From NCBI GenBank assembly GCA_021151585.1, contig JAGKWX010000019.1, positions 1 to 44,361 of the forward strand: a stretch of DNA of 44,361 nt, read 5' to 3'. Of this stretch, positions 18,501 through 25,985 are shown in pieces. A program made the position numbers and the translations under genes. Below the pieces are notes generated by a model that did no database searches, had not been told where the DNA came from, and was given only the letters and a program-made list of their open reading frames with translations. The stretch comes from Alphaproteobacteria bacterium (GTDB taxonomy: Bacteria; Pseudomonadota; Gammaproteobacteria; JAGOUN01). Each line of letters opens with the position of its first letter. Within the stretch, counting starts at the first letter, position 1.

Positions 18501-19225
18501 ATCTGTGGCAAGATGGCATGATTTTTTCAAAAAAAAATCAGCTTCCTGCTAAGAAAAAAATTTTAAATGAAAGTCAGTTTTTATCATTACAAGAGAAAGC
18601 GGTTGAGGTGTTAAAATTTTGGTGGGCTAATCGATATCCGTGTGCTACGCCAAAAGAAATTTTGTTGATTACTTGTTTTTTATCTGTAGTTTCTGATCGA
18701 TCTCATGTTGACGAAAAAAATCCTTTTATTTCTCTATTTTTAAATATAGAGTTTAGTGATACGCCGGTATGTAATGGCGCAACTTTTCGAGAATCTTTTC
18801 TTCGGGTATGGCCATCATTGTTGCATAATTTTTTAGTTGCTCATGAACGCAATAAATGTGACATAGACAATCCAAGTGAAAATGATATAAGGCTGCGTTC
18901 TATATTGAAAAAGAATGACATTATAATTAATAAAATTTTTAATTTTATTAATTTATCTCAGTCTTTATCTGGATTATATTGTTCATATCTTGCTAACGTT
19001 TTATCTATGTCATCTATAGAAAGAGGATTTCTGGAAAATTTCATGTCTTTGCATAAAAATAGTGCAGCGCAAAGTAACAACTTACCCAATGTCGTTGCTA
19101 ACAGTGGCATTGACGTTGGTTGTTATGACAAAAGAACTTGTTCTTTATTGAATAATGGAGCGAGTGGTTTTTTCACTTGTGCATCATCCATCGACTCAGA
19201 GTCTGCTGTTATGAGTAAAAAATAA
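15575..19225 (+). CDS. Large protein with N-terminal eukaryotic-type protein-kinase-like domain
   Basis: Residues about 40-260 show a protein-kinase layout: candidate ATP lysine K71 (LFVMKSV), catalytic loop H178-R179-D180 in IHRDVRLENFVV, and metal-binding D202 in IIDFAS, where the usual DFG reads DFA. A later DTVYYESIATELYAAL resembles the alpha-F region. The remaining roughly 950 residues are mostly helical and unrecognised. No signal peptide is seen. Start 15575 has AGGGA eight bases upstream and lies four bases after the preceding stop; the frame is open to a GTG at 15539 inside the upstream gene, which is less likely. Length 1216. Very A/T-rich. Large kinases of this layout are common Legionella/Coxiella effectors; that role is inferred. 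The gene ends directly against pabA on the other strand. Confidence 0.7.
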   Translation: MQNIMATISSTDKQIESLLNSSSTSQRETVVIDNVYYFLSKDILYSCDKYEEGAVVVRIAVDGNNRLFVMKSVTVPHLTVDGGSNNRQVAAIRSSLSNEISNAYKYNKVPHKALLEKKIDQYTEFSFILYYQGYNASMLINSDDNIENISSLTSWQYADISLQFIERVFEIHHDQKIHRDVRLENFVVELFEDKLPCVSIIDFASIRDLKNHFEDNKLGYYKSKKIINRPENVPAVYHQQRTLDTVYYESIATELYAALVSSEKAYKRMLLTLLSELQIPDVNLWRNRVNELFSLTLVDSSLNNFEEIFSKISVEKKELYQELGNFIFTQKRHIDNSRMLYNGMYHPTLSEIDIASIEKSLLNLRKLCLKILIEYSLLKKHAFNIAQKIYLGMHSPATYDAQNAFTERLLQDSEYQAIEYDFKSKFPEKSHQLSPEIILDQHNMSRLDIIDRCRNIFSETVFVYNLVSLKIKLKELKQIIPSNILKKIEGINAESDKNVVLDVSRKIYDFLEQRNAIEASDFESWYACNMISDELCSECFEPKEIARSAAAIVCIYNEYINLPIVAQVLFQEESFQISDYLSAVQFFQSRENYNLAKKIYIYFNFHQSRFEDYYVSTNSYYEKWCNVFVEETCLRILSTLEIGALTLGRVYNDAPIVNVLQPWKFKCISNGLLEVCRTQGKEGKDFYLTQQYINKEFLKCIWLIFFKDQELFNNLFSKLAAYFFNRSENSSPDEYNNFLSDVFNMGSGNEPKKSNSLEFYKNSIAIRLVFSLLFNSMPTVSVCAAKTLAQWVILPSFSTTLSLLPADFFLSCFSSFSETGSVLNGVVLPEETVIHSFISPSRARVSQEEFIKNNTCAVYSISSDNPSMHMLIRKTFPCYRCEDDFLDFEEIHAKAESFYTTDLDFFATSFFPHLIKVSREDFYTTYYTWVRLLVHPVEPGQFGYMPKTKSMLMNYAKFDSSHHLFYLENYYLQGQYLWQDGMIFSKKNQLPAKKKILNESQFLSLQEKAVEVLKFWWANRYPCATPKEILLITCFLSVVSDRSHVDEKNPFISLFLNIEFSDTPVCNGATFRESFLRVWPSLLHNFLVAHERNKCDIDNPSENDIRLRSILKKNDIIINKIFNFINLSQSLSGLYCSYLANVLSMSSIERGFLENFMSLHKNSAAQSNNLPNVVANSGIDVGCYDKRTCSLLNNGASGFFTCASSIDSESAVMSKK

Positions 19226-19822
19226 TTAAGATGGTATATCTCTTGGCTTGTGGTTGATAAAGTTTTTTAATAATCTCAACCCAAACTCGCTCAAAATGGC
19301 TTCTGGATGAAATTGTACGCCGTAAACAGGGTATTGCTTGTGTGCGATGCCCATGATCTCTTCGAAGTTATCGCCTTGTTGTGTCCAGGCGGTTATTTCT
19401 AAACACGTGGGTAAGCTTGTGCGCTCAACAATTAAAGAATGGTAGCGCGTTGCGTGAAAAGGTGTTGGTAGGTTTTTAAAAATGCTTTGTTGTTGGTGAT
19501 AAATTTTTGATGTTTTCCCGTGAACAATCTTTAGGGCGTGTTCTACTTTTCCGCCCAGGGCGTGTGCAATTGCTTGATGACCTAAACATATGCCTAATAG
19601 AGGCAGTTTTTTATAGAAAGTCTCAATAATTTCTATAATTTTTCCAGCTTCTTCTGGACGACCTGGCCCGGGAGATAAAATGATATGAGATGGGGAGATT
19701 GCTTCAATCTCATGCATGTCGATAGTATCGTTACGCTTGATAATAATGTCTTGCTTTAATTTCTGCAGATATTGTACAAGATTAAATGTAAATGAATCGT
19801 AATTATCAATTAATAAAATCAT
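19226..19822 (-). CDS. pabA: Aminodeoxychorismate synthase glutamine amidotransferase (PabA/TrpG type)
   Basis: This class I glutamine amidotransferase releases ammonia from glutamine for its synthase partner. The triad is visible: C79 in GICLGHQ, H172 and E174 in VQFHPEAI. The start MILLIDNYDSFTFNLVQYL and SPGPGRPEEAG are typical. PabA and TrpG cannot be separated on this subunit alone, but the adjacent large subunit is of PabB type. Its ATG overlaps the pabB TGA by four bases (ATGA), so they are co-translated. Its stop abuts the stop of the convergent kinase-like gene with no gap. Confidence 0.93.
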   Translation of the reverse strand: MILLIDNYDSFTFNLVQYLQKLKQDIIIKRNDTIDMHEIEAISPSHIILSPGPGRPEEAGKIIEIIETFYKKLPLLGICLGHQAIAHALGGKVEHALKIVHGKTSKIYHQQQSIFKNLPTPFHATRYHSLIVERTSLPTCLEITAWTQQGDNFEEIMGIAHKQYPVYGVQFHPEAILSEFGLRLLKNFINHKPRDIPS

Positions 19823-20976
19823 TTCGATATATCCAATAAAAACTTTGCTTTTAGCTTTATTTCTTCAAATTCATCATTTATGTCAGAGTCATATAAGATG
19901 CCGCCACCGATGCCGAGCACGATATTATTGTTGTTTGATAACTCTGCTGTGCGAATTGCCACATTAAAACACATATTATTCTCAGGTGTAATATAACCAA
20001 TTGCACCTGTATAAATACCACGTTGACGATTTTCTAATTGATGAATAATTTGCATGGTGCGAATTTTTGGCGCACCTGTAATCGATCCGCAGGGAAATAA
20101 ACCTTGAATAATTTTTTCAAAGGTTATATCTGTAGCTAATTTCGCTGTAATAGTTGAAGTCATTTGATGCAGAGTGGCGTAGTGCTCGCAAGTTAATAAT
20201 TGTGTAACTTCTACCGACCCTGGTTCTGCAATACGGCCTAAGTCATTTCGCAATAAATCGACAATCATGGTGTTTTCTGCATGAATTTTTGGGTCGCTTT
20301 GCAAATAAAATTGTTGACGTAAATCATCTTCAATCTCTTGCAGGCGCTTTGCTGTGCCTTTCATGGGTTTGCAAGTGATGATATTACCTTGTTTTTTAAA
20401 AAATAATTCTGGCGATATAGATAAAATATTGACTTCTTTAAAGTTTGGTAAAAATGCAGCGTATTCAACGCATTGCTTGTCTAACAACTGGTAAAACAAA
20501 TGTTCAGGGTTGCCTTGCCAATTGCCATAATAAAAGCTGGTAAAGTTTGTTTGATAGCTCTCGCCATTAAAAAAATGTTTTTTTAGTTCTTGTATTTTTT
20601 GCCGATATTCTTTGCATGAGATATTTAGCTTTATGTTCGAAAAAAAAGACTGGTTATCGGCGAGTTTTTTCTGTGCAATTGCTCTGTGTTGATTATTTTC
20701 ATACAAGAATTGATTCATTGATTTAAAGGCGCGAAAATGTAACAAGGGCGTTTTAAATGCGGTATTTCTTAGCAAAATCGCTAGCGATGGTTCAAAAAAG
20801 TATCCTAATTCATAGCTCAGGTAGCCGACTAAATAATAGCCAAGATCTTGCGCTTTTTGAATATTTTCAAATGCAGTGGGCAATTCTTTGTCATTATGAG
20901 CAATAATATCATAGAGTTCTTTGTCAAAATGATATGAGTCTTGATGTGGATATTTGTTGTTAATGAATAAGGCCAT
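19819..20976 (-). CDS. pabB: Aminodeoxychorismate synthase component I
   Basis: PabB converts chorismate plus ammonia to 4-amino-4-deoxychorismate for p-aminobenzoate and folate. The chorismate-binding domain carries PMKGTAKR (K206), NTMIVDLLRNDLGRI, CGSITGAPKIRTMQII and YTGAIGYITP. The lysine in PMKGT is the ADC-synthase nucleophile; anthranilate synthases have PIAGT instead, which argues for PabB over TrpE. The 385-residue length indicates a short form with a reduced N-terminal domain. No pabC lies in the window. It is the first gene of the pabB-pabA pair. Confidence 0.92.
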   Translation of the reverse strand: MALFINNKYPHQDSYHFDKELYDIIAHNDKELPTAFENIQKAQDLGYYLVGYLSYELGYFFEPSLAILLRNTAFKTPLLHFRAFKSMNQFLYENNQHRAIAQKKLADNQSFFSNIKLNISCKEYRQKIQELKKHFFNGESYQTNFTSFYYGNWQGNPEHLFYQLLDKQCVEYAAFLPNFKEVNILSISPELFFKKQGNIITCKPMKGTAKRLQEIEDDLRQQFYLQSDPKIHAENTMIVDLLRNDLGRIAEPGSVEVTQLLTCEHYATLHQMTSTITAKLATDITFEKIIQGLFPCGSITGAPKIRTMQIIHQLENRQRGIYTGAIGYITPENNMCFNVAIRTAELSNNNNIVLGIGGGILYDSDINDEFEEIKLKAKFLLDISK

Positions 20977-21054
20977 AAGAGTAGGGTTGCTTTCGGTCGA
21001 AAAAATGACTATTTTACGCCTCTAAGATTAAAATTCGCCAGGATAATTTGACTT

Positions 21055-22131
21055 ATGATGCGAAAAACTTTTGTGGTGTGGGATTTGGGTGCAACTAAAT
21101 GCGCTGCTGCTGTTATTGATTTTGATTTTCATTCCGATGAGTTTGACTGCATTAATACAACGCGAGTGCCATTACGAGATTGTGCGAATTTGGATGAATT
21201 GGTTGCTAGAATTGAATCACATCTTAATTACTCAATGGCTGATGCTGATGCTATTTGTATTGCTGCTGCTGGTCGCTATAACGGTACTGAAGTTGAATTG
21301 GCGACCCCTTATCCATACCCTATGGATTTTGCGCGTGTAGCCAAGCAAAACATTTGGCGCAATATGGAGATCGTTCATGACTATGTTCCTGTTGCCTGCG
21401 CAACTTATACATCTTATTTGCAGCAGCCAGGCAATGTTAAAACATTAGTTGAAGGTAAACCAGAGCGTTTTGGTCGAAAAGTTGTGTTTGGCTTGGGAAG
21501 TGGCTTGGGCTTGAAGGATACGGTTCAGCTACCTAATGGTGATTTCTGGCTGGGTAGTAATGAAGCGGGGCATATTGGTTTGACATTTCCTCCCAAAGCG
21601 AATCTAGAAAACGAAGAACGTCATCGTGATTTTGTGCGTTTTTTAATACGTGAAAGTGGTTTGCCTGATGGTGAAATTTTGACATTTGAACAGATTTTAT
21701 CTGGCAAGGGTGTTGCGCGTATTCATCATTTTTTAACTGGTCAGTCCGGCCTTACGCCGGAGGAAATTGGTCGTGGTATGACTGAGGGTGAAAACGCTGA
21801 GACTTTAAAAATGTTGGCGTGGTATGTGGGTTTATTTATTGGTACAGTGCAGTTAATGTTTATGCCCAGTGGCGGCATTTGGTTTACTGGCGGCGTAGTT
21901 TTAAAAAACCTCGGGCTCTGTGATCAGGAGGAGTTATTTCAAGGTATTTATGCTTGTCCTGCCTATCAAAAAGATAGGCAACAGTTTCCTTTGCATGTCA
22001 TGATTGGGCAAGATTACGCTCTCATGGGGTGTGCGTATTATGCTTCTCGGCGTTTATTGATTCCTCAAAAAATTGTTGATGTCGCGCCGGCCTTTCGTTT
22101 TCGGACATCGAGCTTTCAGGCGGGTGATTAG
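21055..22131 (+). CDS. glk: Glucokinase (Glk family)
   Basis: Glucokinase phosphorylates free glucose with ATP to glucose 6-phosphate. The 358-residue protein belongs to the bacterial Glk (ROK-distinct) family. It starts VVWDLGATKCAAAVID, a variant of the ATP-binding GGTNxR region. Other family features are GLGSGLGLKDTV, the GSNEAGHIGLTFP block with the substrate-binding Glu and His, and GGIWFTGGVVLKN. ATGs at 21055 and 21058 both fit; the nearest AGGA is 12 bases away, so initiation looks weak. The changed phosphate-loop residues could mean a different sugar; glucose is the default assignment. Confidence 0.8.
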   Translation: MMRKTFVVWDLGATKCAAAVIDFDFHSDEFDCINTTRVPLRDCANLDELVARIESHLNYSMADADAICIAAAGRYNGTEVELATPYPYPMDFARVAKQNIWRNMEIVHDYVPVACATYTSYLQQPGNVKTLVEGKPERFGRKVVFGLGSGLGLKDTVQLPNGDFWLGSNEAGHIGLTFPPKANLENEERHRDFVRFLIRESGLPDGEILTFEQILSGKGVARIHHFLTGQSGLTPEEIGRGMTEGENAETLKMLAWYVGLFIGTVQLMFMPSGGIWFTGGVVLKNLGLCDQEELFQGIYACPAYQKDRQQFPLHVMIGQDYALMGCAYYASRRLLIPQKIVDVAPAFRFRTSSFQAGD

Positions 22132-22228
22132 TCTAGATTTCGAGATTAAAATTTAATACGCAAGCTTAATATATTGAATATGCGCAATGGTATGTGTTTG
22201 AGAGATCTGAGTGTTGATGATATCTAAG

Positions 22229-22304
22229 TGGCGCCCTGGGCAGGAATCGAACCTGCGGCCTATCCCTTAGGAGGGGATCGCTCTGTCCACTGGGCTACCA
22301 GGGC
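22229..22304 (-). tRNA. tRNA-Arg (anticodon CCT)
   Basis: Read on the minus strand, a 7-bp acceptor stem GCCCTGG/CCAGGGC encloses a D-arm, the anticodon arm ATCCC-CTCCTAA-GGGAT and the T-arm GCAGG-TTCGATT-CCTGC. The anticodon is CCT, reading AGG. Discriminator G and an encoded CCA end follow. Confidence 0.95.
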
Positions 22305-22459
22305 TATGAGATTGTTCTAACAAGTTATCTGTTTCATTAAAATTTAGCTGATAATTCTTAATTATTGAGCAATAAAATGTGTTTTTTCAGTCGTGTAAGG
22401 GTTGCGCCTCATGTTTTTTGAGCTTAGCTTTTGTGCGACTGCAAAGAATAATTGTTTAT

Positions 22460-22546
22460 TGGTACCGAGGGCCGGACTCGAACCGGCACGGTGTCACCAC
22501 CACCTGATTTTGAGTCAGGCGCGTCTACCAATTCCGCCACCCCGGC
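22460..22546 (-). tRNA. tRNA-Leu (anticodon CAA)
   Basis: On the minus strand a class II tRNA with a long variable arm (TGGTGGTGACACCGT) is complete. The anticodon arm is CCTGA-CTCAAAA-TCAGG with anticodon CAA, reading TTG. The T-arm is GCCGG-TTCGAGT-CCGGC. Acceptor strands GCCGGGG and CCTCGGT pair with two G-U wobbles. Discriminator A and CCA are encoded. It lies 155 bases upstream of tRNA-Arg on the same strand, with nothing recognisable between. Confidence 0.95.
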
Positions 22547-22681
22547 AACATACTATTTTGTTGACTCAAAACGAATAGAGAGTATACCAAAGTTGCAGAG
22601 AAGGTCAATTCATTATTTAGCTTAAATTAAATTTCGGCAGCTCAGCAAGGATGTTAACCGTGGAACTTAGATTGAAGATAA

Positions 22682-23098
22682 TTATGCTGACTCAGTTATA
22701 GCCCGGCGCGTCATGATTAACAGTATACTTATCATGATAAACCCTAATGCTGAAATGAGTGGTAATGTTACAAATTTACCCCACATCCAGTCGATATGGT
22801 TGCAACTTGGTCCGCTGCCACAGACATTAATGGGGGCAAAGCCAGGGATCATTTGTTCAAGATATTGATACAGTGCAAACAATGTTCCTAGCACGGTTAA
22901 TGGAAGACTATATATTGAAATTTTATTGTCGTCGCGAAAACAAGCGATACCCAAAATAATTGCCAGTGGATACAAGCAGATACGTTGATACCAGCACAGA
23001 GCGCAAATTGGCCACTGGAGTATTTCGCTTAAGAATAAGCTGAGCAAAGTGCCAAGTAGGCTTATCAGCCATGCTAAATACAGTGTATATTTTTTCAT
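22682..23098 (-). CDS. dsbB: Disulfide bond formation protein DsbB/BdbC family
   Basis: This quinone-coupled membrane oxidase reoxidises periplasmic DsbA-type thiol oxidases. At 138 residues it has the short BdbC-type size. Four hydrophobic segments are visible. The two redox pairs are C32-x2-C35 (PICALCWYQR) and C93-x5-C99 (NVCGSGPSCN), exactly the BdbC pattern. No dsbA lies in the window. No Shine-Dalgarno is seen before the ATG. Its presence fits a cell that exports Cys-rich proteins, such as the one at 39730-40119. Confidence 0.9.
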   Translation of the reverse strand: MKKYTLYLAWLISLLGTLLSLFLSEILQWPICALCWYQRICLYPLAIILGIACFRDDNKISIYSLPLTVLGTLFALYQYLEQMIPGFAPINVCGSGPSCNHIDWMWGKFVTLPLISALGFIMISILLIMTRRAITESA

Positions 23099-23207
23099 AA
23101 TTATATCATTTGTATATTTATTATATAATATTACATTAAGGTTTGAGGAGTAAACTCTTTATTCTTATAAGATTTCCGTAAACGTTTTTTAACGAATGGG
23201 GTAGGGT

Positions 23208-25043
23208 ATGGTTCAGCATGAAACTAACAGTGAAAAAATATATAAAGAAAAAGAACGACTGACAAAAAATGCAAAAATCGCACGCTCAGAATATGGGGGA
23301 TTTCTAATTGTAAGGTATGATGAGCAAACAGTTTTAGCACAAGACATCGAGAAGAGCTGTAGCCCTGATTCATGGCGTAGGCTTATGTGGGATGTCTTAT
23401 TTAATGAATTTTATTTTATATTGCTCTGCAAAGCCCATGCAGAGGCAGCGGCCAACCGATGGAAATTTTGGCGAAATAAACCTTACCAAGATCTTTTGCA
23501 AAAATATGAGAGTTTTCTCAATCAAAAAAATGGTAACTATGGGGAGTTAATCAACGATTACTCAGTAACGCTACAGAGACTCATCAATGATTTTGAAGTT
23601 CAATCGGGAAATGAGGATTTCAGGGTTTTTTACAATTATATAAATGAGTATCCTTCGTCGAAAGGCTCTAAACAAGATGCTTTGCCTAATTATCCTATTT
23701 TATCACGTTTTTATGGGCGATACCATGATCAGGCCAATGCGCGCATAAAAAAAGCGACAGATTTATTTCAAATGCAATATAACCTAATGCAGAACGTATC
23801 CGATTTTCTTGATGGAAAAAATCCAAGTAGGCACGAGGCATCAGAATCTTCGCGAAATCAAGGCGCAAGAGCTGATGCGTCTAACTCACCAGGTAACAAA
23901 GCTGATTCCATGATAACTGTAATCGCAAAGCTCTATGGTTATGAGTTTCAAGGCAAGGTTGATCCAGATGCCTTGTTGCGACGTATTAAGACTACAACAG
24001 GTAGTCTGGGAGGAGGCTTTTTGTGGTTGAGTCCGCCATTAGAGTATAGAACCATGGAGTATCTTGTTCGGGCTTTTCAAGGAGATCAGAAAGGCATAGA
24101 TATGGTGGAAGTGTATTGCCGTATTGAACAACTCCGTAAGCTGAAAAAATTCTCCAAAAATCCCCAAAATATGAAGAGATTGGAAGATATGTTTGCGGAT
24201 ATTCGTCTTGAGAACTACCAGGCTAAAATAAGTGATTTTTTTAAGGAAAGTGATGCGGAGACTAAGTTTTCTCAATCTTTGAAACAGCAGGAAGAGAAGT
24301 TGAGTCAAAAGCGGAATGAATTGCAGACGTCGCAAAGGGAGTCAAGGAATAATAGTCACGGCAAGGTAAACCAGGCGGATTTTTCAAACAAACGTGCTGA
24401 ACAACAATGTGTAACAGCATCGAATCTGCGGGCATCGAATGACGTGCGATCTGTGCCAAAGAATAACAGTCAAAACAACAATACTGCAAGTCAGCCAGCG
24501 ACTCAATTTTCTCCCTCTTCGAAACAGCAGGAAACAGGCTTGCTTAGACCGGTGCAGACATGCAATGAAATGAATAAACAAACGCAAGAGTTGGAATCGA
24601 AGCCAAAGAATAACAGCCAAAACAACAATACTGCTGAACAACAAGGATTGCCTCATACTGATGTTGCTTCTTCTTTTTTCTCATCGACATCAGGTTTGTA
24701 CGGTAGACCAAAAGTTTGTCGATCCGGTATCTTGAATAGCCAGGTTGGTGATGAGTTTTCAGAAAATCAACGCCAGTCTTCGACCAGCAAGACGGTTGAG
24801 ATGAATACTAGCACGTCTCACCTGAACCCCGGCGAGGTTATGCCTAGTTTATCTGCTGCTGCTCATGATGTTTCTGAGGGTATGTCTGCTGTTTGTGCTG
24901 CTGCTTCTGAGAGCATGTGTGCTGCTTCTGAGAGCGTGTCTGCTGTTACTAAGAGTGCTTGGTCTTACTTTGCGTCCGGTTACGCGGCGCTTTCTTTGGG
25001 CGACGAAGCTCTCGGCAATTCGAAGCACGGCGCTAAGAGATAA
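23208..25043 (+). CDS. Unrecognised 611-aa hydrophilic protein with low-complexity repeats
   Basis: No family was recognised. The first roughly 350 residues are charged and helical (KIYKEKERLTKNAKIARSEYGG; NRWKFWRNKPYQDLLQKYESF). From about residue 350 the protein becomes Gln/Asn/Ser-rich and contains a duplicated module: FSQSLKQQEEKL and FSPSSKQQETGLL, then two near-identical PKNNSQNNNTA copies. The C-terminus has short Ala/Ser units (AASESMCAASESVSAV). There is no signal peptide or membrane span. GGGTAGGG precedes the ATG at 23208. It stands alone between dsbB and ftsQ. A disordered, Gln-rich tail is common among Dot/Icm-type effectors, but that is only a suggestion. Confidence 0.65.
   Translation: MVQHETNSEKIYKEKERLTKNAKIARSEYGGFLIVRYDEQTVLAQDIEKSCSPDSWRRLMWDVLFNEFYFILLCKAHAEAAANRWKFWRNKPYQDLLQKYESFLNQKNGNYGELINDYSVTLQRLINDFEVQSGNEDFRVFYNYINEYPSSKGSKQDALPNYPILSRFYGRYHDQANARIKKATDLFQMQYNLMQNVSDFLDGKNPSRHEASESSRNQGARADASNSPGNKADSMITVIAKLYGYEFQGKVDPDALLRRIKTTTGSLGGGFLWLSPPLEYRTMEYLVRAFQGDQKGIDMVEVYCRIEQLRKLKKFSKNPQNMKRLEDMFADIRLENYQAKISDFFKESDAETKFSQSLKQQEEKLSQKRNELQTSQRESRNNSHGKVNQADFSNKRAEQQCVTASNLRASNDVRSVPKNNSQNNNTASQPATQFSPSSKQQETGLLRPVQTCNEMNKQTQELESKPKNNSQNNNTAEQQGLPHTDVASSFFSSTSGLYGRPKVCRSGILNSQVGDEFSENQRQSSTSKTVEMNTSTSHLNPGEVMPSLSAAAHDVSEGMSAVCAAASESMCAASESVSAVTKSAWSYFASGYAALSLGDEALGNSKHGAKR
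24456..24634 (+). repeat. Direct repeat pair inside the 611-aa gene
   Basis: A 32-base unit at 24456-24487 recurs at 24603-24634 with a single mismatch, both encoding PKNNSQNNNTA. A related pair lies before each copy (GAAACAGCAGGAA near 24280 and 24520), so a larger module appears to have been duplicated and then diverged. Confidence 0.85.
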
Positions 25044-25193
25044 CGATGATCTCTAGCGCATGATACGCCTGTTGCTTGATATAATAGCCTGGTTTGTCTT
25101 GGTTGCGACTAGGCTATATCAAATATCTGCCTTAAAGCTAAATAATCTCAGGCTATACCCAGTAGCTTTTAGCCAATATTTCTAGGATAATAT

Positions 25194-25922
25194 TTGCAAC
25201 GCGTTATTATCATCGGTTTTAATTCATTGAAACGGAAACATTCAATCATTATTGCTTGTATTTGCCTCTTAGTCATCGTGCTTGTTGGGCTTTCGGCGTT
25301 GTGGCATCAAAAATCAGACTTCCCCATTCGTCACGTGGTTGTGCGTGGTATCTATTGGCATGTTTCCGAAGAAAGTTTAGAAACTGTTATTACTCCTTAC
25401 GCTAAACGCGGCTATTTTTTTGCGAATTTATTTTCTTTGCAAAAAAAACTTAAGCAAGATTTACCTTGGATTGAATCGGCGACCGTTACGCGAGAATGGC
25501 CTGATAAAATAGTCGTTGCCTTATCTCAAAAAACGGCTGTCGCCGTTTTGAATAAAAATAGGTTGATTTCATCATGCGGTGATGTTTTTGCACCACCGGT
25601 CATTACTTTTCCGCCAGATTTGCCAAATTTTATTGGTCCGCCACAACAAGCTGCGGAAATGTTGCAGCGCTACGGTTCTTTTACTTCTGCCGCTAATTCT
25701 GCTAGTTTATCAATCATTCAGCTTACATTATCGCCTGATGGTAGTTGGAGTGTAGAATTAAGCAACAAAATTGTTGTCATACTCGGTGACAAAGATATAC
25801 TGACGCGCTTTCAGCGCTTTATTAAAATTTATCAGCAAGTATTTGTGCCGCAGCATCGCGAACCGAGCTATGTTGATATGCGTTATAGTCATGGCATGGC
25901 TGTAAACTGGGCGCGATCGTAA
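25194..25922 (+). CDS. ftsQ: Cell division protein FtsQ
   Basis: FtsQ is the bitopic divisome scaffold that recruits FtsB and FtsL. The 242-residue protein has a short cytosolic N-terminus, one membrane span (about 18-40) and a POTRA domain beginning FPIRHVVVRGIYWHVS. The FtsQ beta-domain follows (LPWIESATVTREWPDKIVVALSQKTAVAVLN). The start is a TTG at 25194 with AGGA six bases upstream; no better start keeps the N-terminal span. It begins an ftsQ-ftsA-ftsZ run. The usual upstream mur/ddl genes are absent, replaced by the 611-aa gene. Confidence 0.9.
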   Translation: MQRVIIIGFNSLKRKHSIIIACICLLVIVLVGLSALWHQKSDFPIRHVVVRGIYWHVSEESLETVITPYAKRGYFFANLFSLQKKLKQDLPWIESATVTREWPDKIVVALSQKTAVAVLNKNRLISSCGDVFAPPVITFPPDLPNFIGPPQQAAEMLQRYGSFTSAANSASLSIIQLTLSPDGSWSVELSNKIVVILGDKDILTRFQRFIKIYQQVFVPQHREPSYVDMRYSHGMAVNWARS

Positions 25923-25985
25923 CATTGAAGAAAAAAGTAAGGGTGGGCGGCATTGGCTGCTTGTGCGTTTAAAATGGAGAAATAC

